This document shows positions 1 through 10,204 of a DNA stretch of 64,000 nucleotides, piece by piece (position 1 is the stretch's first letter; each line of letters begins with the position of its first letter). The position numbers were made by a program, and so were the translations under genes. The stretch covers positions 558,001-622,000 of the forward strand of contig JAMXDE010000015.1 in the NCBI GenBank assembly GCA_026770025.1, in the 5' to 3' direction. This DNA comes from Craspedostauros australis. Lineage: Eukaryota > Bacillariophyta > Bacillariophyceae > Mastogloiales > Achnanthaceae. The notes beneath the pieces are model-generated. The model did not search any database. It saw nothing but the letters and a program-made list of their open reading frames with translations, and was not told the origin of the DNA.

Positions 1-110
1 AACATCCTGGGAATATCCGTCAGATCCGCAGATCAAGATCGGTTGACTCTGCTTACAGTGCCAGCCTACCACGATCGACCACGGTGCAAGAGCAATGTGC
101 ATCCATTGCC

Positions 111-3000
111 ATGTCAAGGCAGGAAGCGCAGGCTCCCGCTCAGGGTGGATCAGTGACACGGCAAAGTGCTGCGAGTCGCTTTTCTGCATCTTCGATGGCT
201 GGCGAACAACCTGCAATGGCACACCGGACGACAGCATTGGTGGACAACACGGGCGGCGCTGTGAACTCTCCTCTACCATCGGCTCAGGCATGGCTAAACT
301 ATATGCAGCAGCAGCAGCAACAACAACAGCAACAGCAACAGCAGCAGCCACATAGCCAGTCTATATGGAATCAACCCAACGCCACGGCGTGGTCGTTGGC
401 GCTGTCCCAACCCGCCATGCAGAATGCGGCCAACGATGCTTCGTTCGCGTCAGAGAGGCTGGACGCCTCCCCCAGAATGAGCATGCTCTTACCGAGTGCG
501 GAAACTCCAACCAATGCACCGACAAATCCCGAGAACAGCGGCGCGGCGCCTTCGCCGCCACATCATTTTTCTCATCTTTCCATTTCTCGCGACGCGCTTC
601 CAACAATTCGTTTGCGAGACACCCATGGCATCGGTACCAGCTCATTCGCCGGCATTAATCCTTCGTGGGCAGGAGCCAACATGCCAGCCACCAGGACTGC
701 TCAAGGCAAATTGTCGCCTTCGGCGCGACTTTCTTGGGGGGCAAACTCCGCCGACCAAGAAAGGATCGCCACGCAGCCGATGACATTTTCGTCATTCATG
801 AACAGAAGTGTGAACGACCTTCACCAGAATGCGAATCCCCCAGTGAAGCAACACCAAGACCAAGACCAGCACCACGACGATCGGCAGCTGCAACAACAAC
901 CGCAACAACAGTCACTACAACAGTCACAAGACAAAACATATCTGACGCGTGCTTATGACAGCCACGTCACCTCGAATGTCGGCCGGCACCAGAAGATCTC
1001 ACAAGCGCTGGCTTCTACGGCAGAGGCTCTCGCTCGCCCCAAGGAGCAGAACTCCCTCGAAAGACAGAAAAAGGGTGACGTTGGTGCAAGCACTGGCCTG
1101 CCGAAAAGGACCACTGTCAACGATGGCGCTGCTACTGCCACAGCTACTACCAGCGATGGCGCCGGTGGAACCTTGATGAAGCGTTCACCCAAGCTCACAA
1201 ACTCCTTAACACCTGCAGACCATGGGGGGTTAGGCATGGGATCAACTGATGGAGCCACCGACGCCGTCTTTGACCCCAACATGCCATTCCCAGTCAAGCT
1301 GCACCACATCCTCTCTCAGGATGAGTTTTCGGACAGCATCACATGGCTGTCCCACGGACGAGCGTGGCGTGTCATGAAGCCACAGGTGCTTGAGCAGAAG
1401 GTTATGACAAAGTTCTTCCGTTCCGCCAAGTACGCTTCCTTCATGCGGCAAGTGAACGGGTGGGGATTCCGTCGGATCTTGAGCGGACCAGACATCAATG
1501 CATACTACCATGAGGTGAGTCCGACCGCGACATATGTATGCCATTGTGGTGCAATCTTGTTGGCATGGATGCGTTCGTTTGAGCATGCTCGTGCGTACTA
1601 TGCGTCGCCCATCGCTCGGTTGGATGTTGGCTTGGTGGCATTTGCATCCATTCGTCCTGGCTCGTTGACTTTCGTCCATTGCTTCGGTGCGAGCAAGGAG
1701 CCATTTTACGATCCAATCAAAGAACAGCAGCACTCGGGAACTTCGGTCCGCCACAAGTGTACACTCTATGAAGTGTCAAGGAGCCCTTCTCCTGAACAAC
1801 ATCAGCTACAACAGCAACAGCGTGCCGTCACCATCAGCTGCTACAATGATTCGCAATGTTTCAAGCACAATTTTCTCTCACTTTGTACTTACACTTCTGT
1901 CGTCTGTTTGACTCGTGTAACTTCACTACTCCACGGGTACATCTGATCATCTATGCATCCATCCACTCCGTTGCATTGGTTGCCAATCGGCGAATGGATG
2001 GATCAACCAATGAACCGATGAATCGATGAACCGATACATCAATGCATCCATGGATCCGCGCTGATAGCTGTTCTTGCGAGGATTGCCCAACATCTGCCTG
2101 AAGATGAAGCGATTGCCCCGTGGACAGGAGGCTATGTCGAGGGCCGCCCGCGACGCATCCACCGCTGGTAACCCACCCGACTTTTACAGGTTGCACAAGC
2201 TGGCACCACTACCAGCCACGAAACGAGACGCACGAGAGCTTCAGCAAAAGAATGACTTGTCGGCACGGGTACATTCATCCACCAGCAGTAAGTCAACACT
2301 CGGAATTCCCGCCAAATATGCATGCAGCAAGCTTCGTTTGATTTCGGTGCACCATGACGTATCGGTATAGCACGAAAGCTGGAAAGTGAGAGTCGAAAGT
2401 CCAGCAGTCAACATGTGACTCAATTTGCTCACCAACCTCTTTGCTCCGGCAAACTTACTCGTTTCTATCCTACTCTGATGATGATTGCAATCATCACTAA
2501 ATCAAACATCCGTTGTCCAATGCGATGCGTCTGCTTCCCAAACAGCAATGCCATTCACAACACAGCGCATGGGGAACATGTCAAGGCACAACACAAACCT
2601 GCTAGAGTCTATCCTGCAACAAACGCAGAGCGGTCTCCCAGATGCCACTGACCACCTTGAGCGGCTTTTGGCGGAGCAAAGAGCAGGGGAAAGCCAGCAA
2701 TCCTCGAAATCGCCATTAATGCTTGGCCCGTTTGATTTGCCATCGTACGGTCAAGCGACGCCCATGTCCATTGCCGACCAAGCATACCTCATTGCGCAAA
2801 ATCGGGTTCTGATTCAGCACGTTACAAGAATGCAAGATCATCTGATGGAGATGAATGTCGCACAATCCGGGCTTGAGCCAACCGAGGTTGCAAAGCAAGA
2901 GCAGAACAAGAAGACGAAAAAGAAGGAAGCACGAAAAGGATCAAAGAAGAGCAAAGAAGGTGGCAAACATGATCGCGAGAGCCCTACAACACCATCGTAG
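111..3000 (+). CDS. HSF-type DNA-binding transcription factor, 3 exons
   Basis: Proposed join 111..1514, 2068..2287, 2546..3000, giving 692 aa. The HSF winged-helix domain starts near residue 392 (FPVKLHHILSQ) and includes the recognition-helix region FMRQVNGWGFRRI. It is interrupted by intron 1 (GTGAGT donor, ATAG acceptor) exactly at NAYYHE / LFLRGLPNICLKMKR, which rejoins the usual HSF C-terminal part in phase. Intron 2 runs from GTAAGT to CCCAAACAG and joins in phase 1. The long N-terminus is disordered and Gln-rich, with a polyQ tract near residues 66-79. Exon 3 carries a short helical stretch (AYLIAQNRVLIQHVTRMQDH) that could act as an oligomerisation helix, then a Lys-rich tail resembling a nuclear signal. 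The start is the first in-frame ATG; an upstream exon cannot be excluded at the window edge. HSF proteins are the largest transcription factor family in diatoms. Confidence 0.85.
304..349 (+). repeat. CAG/CAA tract encoding polyglutamine
   Basis: A run of CAG and CAA codons in the HSF gene encodes about 14 consecutive glutamines. The mixed codons suggest a selected Gln tract and not only a recent pure CAG expansion. Confidence 0.9.
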
Positions 3001-3660
3001 GCGGTGCTTATTGCGACCTTTACACGTCTTCTATGATACTTCACAACTCAGCAATCGCAGTATGTGGTGGCTAGTTTGGAAACAAGTTTGTATTCCCTGA
3101 TTTATCCAAATTGCGCACTTGGGTTTGTCTGTCTTGGTCTGGCAAGATGTTGCCTGGAACCGCTCCTGTGATATTATTGGCGGATGTCCGGGTGACATGC
3201 ATACTTTTTCATTGGTGCTTTGTCAGCGCAACACCTCAGATGTTTGGCCTTGCATGCGTACGTTTCGCTTCAGTCGTGCATATTTGATGCCGATTCTGTG
3301 GGTTCTCTTGCCTGTTTTGGAAACACATCACGTCCTGTTCGCGTCATGGACTGATACGAGCAAACTCGCACGCATCACACATCAATTGTGCGGGCGAGAG
3401 CGGAGGGAGAGACAAACCCATCGCCGAAGGGGCGCTCTCGGCCGTGTATTCGCATCGCTCCCATGTGCTCGGACGCAAGGGGAAGGCAGCGTTGACGAAC
3501 GTGAAGATTTGCGCCGATGATGGAGGTCTCTTCGTTGTGATGGTGTCATAAATTGACATCGGCATCAACAACAGCAACGACGTCAACGACCATCTCGCAC
3601 TTTCGGAGCCGGCGACAAGATTACCCTACTTCTCTACGAAGAGCACACTCCGCATTCAAC
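3001..3660. other. Intergenic region between HSF and nitroreductase-like genes
   Basis: No convincing coding sequence. Short open frames here have no recognisable domain. It must hold the 3' UTR of the HSF gene and the promoter and 5' UTR of the next gene, but I see no TATA-like element I would defend. Confidence 0.5.
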
Positions 3661-4845
3661 ATGTTCCCAACAAAGAAATCCATCCATCTCGTCGTCTGCG
3701 CGGCTTCACTCATCATCGCAGCTGGCGGTGCCCACGGCGTTCAAGGTTGGAAGTTCCGAGGTGGATCGCGCGACACGCGTTGCTTGTGGAAGGATCGGTC
3801 ACGTCAGCAACCACCACCATTGGCTTTCACATCGCTATCGCGATCGGCATCGCGATCTACGCTGTCGGGCTCCAGCGCAAGCAACTCTGCGAACGATGGC
3901 GGCTTTGATCGAAGCGATACCAACTTTCTCAACTTCCAATCGTTCGTCAATGATCGATACGCCTGCATGCGCTTTCGCCGGAATGATGCACAGGGAAAGA
4001 GCGACGCAGCAATCGCAAACATAGAACCAAAGAATCCTCCGACAGCATCGCCGCCCAATGCTGCGATTGTGGAGCAAGCAATGCAGTGCCTTGATCTGGC
4101 ACGACGGGCACCGTCTGGATTCAACGTCCAGCCGTACCAACTGCTGCTCATCAGCAGCCCCGCGCAAAAGGCGGCTCTCGCTCGGTACTGCTGCGGGCGG
4201 AATGCAGATCGTGTGCGCGATTCTGATTGCACAGCAGTCTTTCTGGCGGATCGATTCACCACTCTTAGGTATGGGATGTTCCGCGAGATGCTAATGGACG
4301 ACAATCCTGAGAAGTGGGCCAACAAGCAGAAGGCTCTGCGACAGATGGGTGTGTATATCGCACTCTTCTCGTCTGGCTTTCCGTTGCCGGCTTGGCTATC
4401 GGGCCCCATATCGTGGATGATGCGGATGGGCATGTGCATCATGCAGCAGATTGTGCGCACGCTGTATCCTCTGCCAACGCTGTTCGGTCGAGACACATGG
4501 TCGCAGAAAAACACGATGCTGGTAGCCATGACGTACCTTCTCGGGTGCACGTCCAGAGGGATCGCGACGTGCCCGATGGAGGGATTCGATGGATCTGGGA
4601 TCCGCAGGGCGTTGCGGATTCCAAGACGATACACTATCCCGCTCATCGTTGCTACGGGGACTCCATATCATGTTGTTCGCAACGATAGCATTGGTCCCGA
4701 CGGTGGTACAAGCAGCCTCGCTAAGGTGAAGTCTGATGATGATGCGGGCGTTTCCCATGGCCCACCAGGCACTCGGTCTTCTTCGCCGAGATATGCAACC
4801 AAAGATATCATTCATACTGATTTGTTTGGTCAAACGCATTCGTAG
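3661..4845 (+). CDS. Nitroreductase-family flavoprotein with N-terminal signal
   Basis: Single-exon CDS of 394 aa. The ATG at 3661 directly precedes a classical signal-type N-terminus (basic MFPTKKS, then a hydrophobic stretch LVVCAASLIIAAGGAHG), so it was preferred to the non-ATG extension upstream. From about residue 120 the protein matches the FMN-dependent nitroreductase pattern: ARRAPSGFNVQPYQLLLISS corresponds to the flavin-binding 'APSGxNxQPW' region, and GIATCPMEGFDGSGIRRAL to the late 'GLGTCxIEGF' motif that precedes the C-terminal strand. Such enzymes reduce nitroaromatics, quinones or related electrophiles with NAD(P)H; the substrate cannot be read here. The signal peptide implies ER entry and perhaps plastid routing, but no clear ASAFAP motif follows it. 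The middle (residues 200-270) is insert-like and hydrophobic. Confidence 0.72.
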   Translation: MFPTKKSIHLVVCAASLIIAAGGAHGVQGWKFRGGSRDTRCLWKDRSRQQPPPLAFTSLSRSASRSTLSGSSASNSANDGGFDRSDTNFLNFQSFVNDRYACMRFRRNDAQGKSDAAIANIEPKNPPTASPPNAAIVEQAMQCLDLARRAPSGFNVQPYQLLLISSPAQKAALARYCCGRNADRVRDSDCTAVFLADRFTTLRYGMFREMLMDDNPEKWANKQKALRQMGVYIALFSSGFPLPAWLSGPISWMMRMGMCIMQQIVRTLYPLPTLFGRDTWSQKNTMLVAMTYLLGCTSRGIATCPMEGFDGSGIRRALRIPRRYTIPLIVATGTPYHVVRNDSIGPDGGTSSLAKVKSDDDAGVSHGPPGTRSSSPRYATKDIIHTDLFGQTHS

Positions 4846-5186
4846 TGTGGACGGGCCGCAGCCGCCACTGATGAAGGCGGCATCAACATCAGTATTGACA
4901 CCGGTGATGCTTGCAGCAATAACAGGAACATAGAGTACGAGTAAGCTGAAAACTACACGACGATTACTGAAGGGTGCGACTGCAGTGGAGCACGAGTGCG
5001 AGTCCGAGTGAGAGTCCGAGAAATACTACTTGGCTGTTCGTGCGCCGCAGTTCCTCATTCTACATTTGCATGGATCAGCTCGAGCTCATCTTGAGACAAC
5101 GTATCGTCATCGAGCTGCACCAAAGGCACGCACGGCTACGTCCATACCCATATCATAGTCGTGGTATTCCATGTTTCTCCATGCCA
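4846..5186. other. Convergent intergenic region
   Basis: Lies between the 3' ends of the nitroreductase-like gene (+) and the secreted protein gene (-). No feature recognised. Confidence 0.5.
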
Positions 5187-6657
5187 CTACCAAGCCAACC
5201 CAATGGTCGAAGCGGCGCACACTATCGACGCAATGAATCCAAAAACGAGCTTCTTCGTTGCACTGGCTTCATTTACTTCCAGGTCGAAGGACGCGATATC
5301 GTTGAAGGCTGAGCCGGACACGAAGAGGATGTAAGAGTCGGTCTCGTTGAGATCCTTGGGAACAACGAGTTCGTGCTTGTCAGTTGTGTGCTCCAAGAAA
5401 TCCCACGCAATCACGCAGGTTGACCCGCACTGGCCGTCGCCATCACTGTCGTCCTTGAGCAATGCGACTTCCATTTCAACTTCTCCGCCGTTGTTATGTG
5501 GCACAATGTTGCTCAGCGTGATTTCCAACTCATTGCCGCCTCCAGCGAATTTGTAAAACAACCCCCGCGAGGATGGTCGGATGAAGCATTCATCGTTTTG
5601 CATGTTTGCTGGAATGGACATGGCGTTGCTTTGTCCCGCAACAGAAATCGGCAATTCGCTCTGGGTTGCTGCGCTGCAAACATCATTCGCTGGCCGCTGA
5701 ATGCCCGCGCTCTGACAGGCATGACGGGGGTGGCAATTCGTTCCATACGTACGTGTGCGTGTGGTGTTAAAGCACGATCATAATCGCATGTGCGCGGCAT
5801 ACCATCGAACCCACAGCGAAGAGTAGAAAGCAAAGTAAATGATTAGTAAGTGTGAGAAGGGGCTGAATCATCAATGTTCAAACTCAGTTGCTTGTGCGAA
5901 GAACGCTTGCAGAGCAGCGATGTGTGTGCATCACACCCGTATTAGGAGTGCTGGATGACACGCTCCGTTGCTGTCCAAGCGGAACATCGTATGCTTCATG
6001 ATCCACAGCAGCATTCTCGCCAGCACAAGCATCGATCAGTCCATGCATTGCAAACCTCCACGCTTCATGACGTACCTCAAACGTCACGTCGAATGAAGCA
6101 TTGGCCACGTTTGCCTTGGCTGCAACATGCAGGTAGTACACGACATCCTTCTGAGCATACCACGTGCTCGTGAGATTCGCCTGCGCCTGCTCCAACGAAT
6201 ACTCGCTGAACCTGATGCATTCCAAATCGGATGATGGGTTCGAGCATGCCGAACTGCCGTCGGACCGCTCGAACAGAGCTGTGTTGACGTTGACGACGCC
6301 ATCAACTCCTGCGGTCGTTTCCTCCACAAGTGCTCGCAGGAAGTCGTCGTTGCCTTCGATTGCGTACCACACACCGGGCCTGTCGCGATGGATGCCGCAT
6401 GTGGCATTGTTGACCGTGTTGGATGGTGTCGGAAAGTCCGGAGTGGCGCTTTCGAATTGGCCGCTGATCGTGGTGGGCAACGACCCAGTGCTGATTGCGA
6501 CAGCATCCGCGCAGTCGTCATTGGCGGAGACCAATGTGAACAGAGTCGATGGGGTGACGAGCAACCCCGATAGCAGGACGAAGGCGGTCGCCACGGATTG
6601 GTGGGCAGTATGCATCATGTTGGCTGGTTTGGATTGCGCTGCTACGAATATGGACAT
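5187..6657 (-). CDS. Secreted tandem-domain protein with C-terminal hydrophobic anchor, 2 exons
   Basis: Proposed complement join of 5187..5660 and 6076..6657, 351 aa. Exon 1 ends at GAG before a GTACGT donor (minus strand) and exon 2 begins after CAACCCAG; both are phase 0. The N-terminus is a signal peptide (SVATAFVLLSGLLVTPSTLF, cleavage near LVSA). The mature protein opens with NDDCADAVAI, then a beta-rich domain with GVWYAI and DVVYYLHVAA. Exon 2 has a second module of the same style (NDECFI, GLFYKFAG, SYILFVSGS). Both resemble the pre-peptidase C-terminal (PPC-like) beta-sandwich seen in many secreted proteins, but I assign that only tentatively. The C-terminus is a hydrophobic segment (VFGFIASIVCAASTIGLAW) running to the end, consistent with a TM or GPI anchor. 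Several N-glycosylation sequons are present. A cell-surface location is likely; function unknown. Confidence 0.7.
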
Positions 6658-7567
6658 TCACAAGTGAGCGCTTTTGGTTGGTTACGTCTGCGTACTCGTA
6701 CGGTAACTGTGTGCGATGAAGGGACGATTAAGTATTATGGTCCTCTCTCGGTGATGGGCGTTGTTGTTGTTGGTGTTGTTGTCATTGTTGTTACCTGTGC
6801 GAAAGAACAAACAAAAGGCGAAACAAATGTCGCGGTATCTTCGGATCACAGAACGACAACTCTTCGACTCCGTGTACTGAAGCCAAACGAAGCGAACTAC
6901 CTATGGCCCAAGCAGAAGAGTCTATTCTTGTTTCAGGCACTATCTTTGCCCAACCGAGAGGCCCAACTCTACCAGTGTGATGGATCACTCTGTGATGTTA
7001 CCACATGCAACATCAGTAGGAATCCATGCTGGGAGGACAAACAAGTTGCTCTGCAGTAGAGTGGTCTCAGATGGTGAACGAGATGAGGTTCTACTTTCGA
7101 TCGCGCTTGCTATTCGTGGTGCAAACGGAGGCATGATCGCATGTGTACGCAACACTTCTGTCGGAAGATCAGCTGTTTGTTGGCAGGCCACTTGGAAACT
7201 ACTGTTATTGCATGCGGCACGGTACGCATCGCATGATACAAGTAGAGCATGCCTCTTGATGCTTCGATGATCGACACGAGAGTTTGGAACATCCAGCGGT
7301 GCAAATTGTGAACCGTTTGGGCTAACTGATCTTAAATATACCATTGGTATAGTATCTCTGTATTTCCAGTATACCACAATGTACACAAAGTGCTGCGGGA
7401 GAAACCATTTGTGTGGCGGCTGGTCGACAACAATACACAAGAGAGATGACTGGTTGGTCACAATGACAACAACAGCGAACAGAACACCAACAACACCAAC
7501 GACTGCCACAACAACCACAACCACAACTTCGCACCAACAGCAACAAGGGCAACAAGGTGTTCGTCCG

Positions 7568-7603
<36 letters not shown>

Positions 7604-8176
7604 CAGTTCCAAGGCCCGCCGTCTTCTACGCATCCACACCCATCATCGTTTGAAGGAAGACTCCTGCCGTTCATCATCATCCAGCGGTCGTTGCCTGAGT
7701 CTTCAAGACCACCTTCGACACCCTCAATCGATTCCAGTTCAGGCGAACCCAACGCAAAAAGGGGAGGCAACAGACGAAGTCATTGGGAACTCTGCTCTCA
7801 CTACTTTACAAGAGAGCATAATACATCACTCCCGCTTCGATTGGTACCATCGCCAGCACCGCCATCATCTCCGTTCGTGACCTTGCCCACAGCTGCCCTT
7901 TTTGCATTTGTGCTCAGAGTCGGAGTCTCGTGGATTGACAGCATCAGCGAAGGTGGCAAGCCGTGGAGAACGAGAGGTTGTCTCGAGTTGCACGTACGCT
8001 GGTGCGGGTAATCCTACTTGCATTGCTGTTGAACACAAACAGCATCCGACCGAAGTCATCGACCTGCGAAGCAACAAAAGCTGACAAAGACATCACTGGC
8101 AACGCGGAAACCGATTCTGAAAACAGCGGCTCCAAACCAACAAAACCAACAATACGATCGACCTTGACAAGCAACC
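6658..8176. other. Long intergenic region upstream of the Orai-like gene
   Basis: Divergent promoter region of the secreted protein gene (-) and the Orai-like gene (+). It contains a CA/GA microsatellite. Several open frames of 75-260 codons occur on both strands, but their compositions are low-complexity (Cys/Val runs opposite Thr/Gln runs) and they show no domain, so I do not call them genes. Confidence 0.5.
7569..7605. repeat. (CA)n(GA)n microsatellite
   Basis: A short CA run at 7569-7578 passes directly into an uninterrupted GA run to 7605. It lies about 570 bp upstream of the Orai-like start codon. Confidence 0.95.
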
Positions 8177-9690
8177 ATGTTAGCCGCCGATAAACTGCAA
8201 TTGCAGAGCGCGTTGAAGCAGCAAGCCACAGCGCTGAAGGAGAAGGAGTTCAATCTGCACCATTCCAACCTAAGTACGTTCCTGCTGAAATGACCTACGT
8301 ATGAGTGCACGCCGATCGCGCGGATGTCGACATCTCCATGCATGCAGGTGATCGATCGGGTGAGAGAAGCGTCGAAGAATTGACCACGAGCGGCCACCTT
8401 GGTGCGCAGGAAGTAACCAGACGTTTGCGAGCCATGCGTCACCATTCCTGTCGCGATGCACCGGTGTACTTCCACTCTATTTGATGTTCAATGTTCCACT
8501 TTCGAGGTCAGCGCAAACACCGATGCAGCAGCACGGCCGATGCACTCATCAACTTTATTTTCTCATCCATCTCCAATTGCCGTTCCATACTCCTCAACGC
8601 TTGCTCTCAAAATGCACCATCGTAAACTCGTGTATTGACGTGCAGTGACCGTCGGCACACAAGCGGCCGTTCTGGCCGGGCTTGACATCACCATGTTCAT
8701 CGAATTCAGTCCTCCGCACGAAAGGGAATGGGTACGTTAGCCGTCAGCGCACCAAGCACACCAATGACGAGGGGGTGCATGCCGTTTTTTGCGGCGATGC
8801 ATACTCATACGTCTCAATACACTCGCTGACACTCTCTCCGCACTTGTGCCGTTCATCATTCCGCATGCTTCCCAAAAATGAAGCACCTCTATCCGATTCG
8901 TTTCTGATCTCAGGATGAGTTGAAATTCGTCGCAAGGGCCATCAAGCTTGTGTACTACATCATGATTGTGTCTGGATTTTGCGCGAACATGCTGGTCGTC
9001 AGTCACACGACGGTGCTTTCGGTGCTGGGTGCTGGTCTGGCCTTGCGCGGACCTGACGGGTCCATGCTGACAGCCACGGATGGCCTGTACGAAGAGCGCG
9101 CCAGCGTCTTTCAAATTTTCGGATACGGCTTGGGCTTCACTGTGGGAAGCGTGGTGCTCGGCGTTTGGTTGCTGCTGAACTGGGAGTCGGCCTTGGCCTG
9201 CATGCTGATAACGTTGGTGACGTGTCGCCAGATCTGGGTCAACTACCTCAGAGTGCAACGGCGGTTCAGCTACAACGAGTCGGAGACCGTCGATCTGCAC
9301 GATCTCATGGAGGGTCCGGGCGCCATACAGGCCGTCCCGAGCTTCGTCCGCAGATCGACAGACATCATGAGCTCGTCCAAGACGTCCAAGTCGACCTCGA
9401 GCCACAAGAGAAGAACGAAAGGAGGTTCTTCGTCGATTGCCAAGGCGCCCTCGTCCGCCAACGGATCCTTCTTCTCACGATCGTCAGCTAGAGGCGACAG
9501 TTATCGCAGAGTAAACAGCTCAACCTTCGAGGAGCACGTGGAAGACGTGCCGTCGGGGGATGAATCAGATGACATTGAGTATCAAATGACATCGAAAGAA
9601 ACATCCGTGCAAAGAAGACGGGGCGGTGGCAAGAGCAGCTCGTCTCGTCAATCGAAAGCGAACAGTCGCAGTCCCATGCGGACCGTGTAG
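8177..9690 (+). CDS. Orai-like calcium-release-activated channel candidate, 3 exons
   Basis: Proposed join 8177..8273, 8646..8731, 8914..9690, 319 aa. Donors are GTACGT for both introns; acceptors are GTGCAG and ATCTCAG; phases 1 and 0 match. TM1 reads QAAVLAGLDITMFIEF. It aligns without gaps to Orai TM1 (TSALLSGFAMVAMVEV in human Orai1), placing the Glu on the selectivity-filter glutamate E106. TM2 (FCANMLVVSHTTVLSVLG) carries a His aligning with human H134. TM3 begins ERASVFQIFG and TM4 follows near LACMLITLVTC, giving the four-TM topology and a total length close to Orai1 (301 aa). The Glu expected late in TM3 (E190) is Gly here. The N-terminal helix (KLQLQSALKQQATALKEKE) and the long Ser/Lys-rich C-tail are cytosolic. 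No STIM partner is visible in this window. The three-exon model is supported by both frame and homology. Confidence 0.72.
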
Positions 9691-10204
9691 CATTGCGAAC
9701 GCCGATGTTTTGAATGCAGCGGAACTTGTACAAGCTGATTCACGCCAACAAATTCAATATATTACTCACTCTCTCTCTGTAGCTCTACAGAGAGTAGAGG
9801 AATCTCGTCCGATCTCCGAGACTCGCACTCGCATTCAGGCACAACCGTGTGCATGTGCACTACTACGGACACTATACCTAAATCTCTCATCGGCTTCAAA
9901 ATGTTACGCTTCATATCGCTTTCTGGTCGACACTGTGTCGTCTTCGGTAGTGCGATGCATCGACGAGATGTTGTCATGGTGTTCTGTGGCATACGTCTGT
10001 GTGCCTACGAAGACTTGTGCTCTATTCATATGTATCCCGCAGATCTATGAAGTTCGATGTACCGCAAGTGCCGCCTCATCTATCTGCCCCTGAACATCGT
10101 CCAGGATGACCATCCCCTATGCCGACCTGCTTTCCACCTGCAAAATGTACATGCGTACGCACGACACGGCACAAAGACAACCAAGCGTTCCATGTTTCAC
10201 GGTT
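9691..10204. other. Convergent intergenic region
   Basis: 3' flanks of the Orai-like gene (+) and the TFIIS-domain gene (-). It includes an AATTCAATATATT stretch and a perfect inverted repeat listed separately; no gene recognised. Confidence 0.5.
9773..9794. repeat. Perfect inverted repeat (10-bp stem, 2-base loop)
   Basis: CTCTCTGTAG, the spacer CT, then its exact reverse complement. It lies about 80 bp after the Orai-like stop codon, so it probably falls within or near the 3' UTR and could form an RNA hairpin. Function unproven. Confidence 0.7.

Noticed and set aside
1515..1946. Read-through extension of HSF exon 1
   Set aside because: Begins at a perfect GTGAGT donor inside the conserved HSF domain, and the spliced version restores the domain; this is intron sequence.
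6985..7770. 261-codon minus-strand frame upstream of the Orai-like gene
   Set aside because: Low-complexity Cys/Val/Ser composition created by the CA/GA and CAA repeats on the other strand; no domain and overlapping open frames in several phases.
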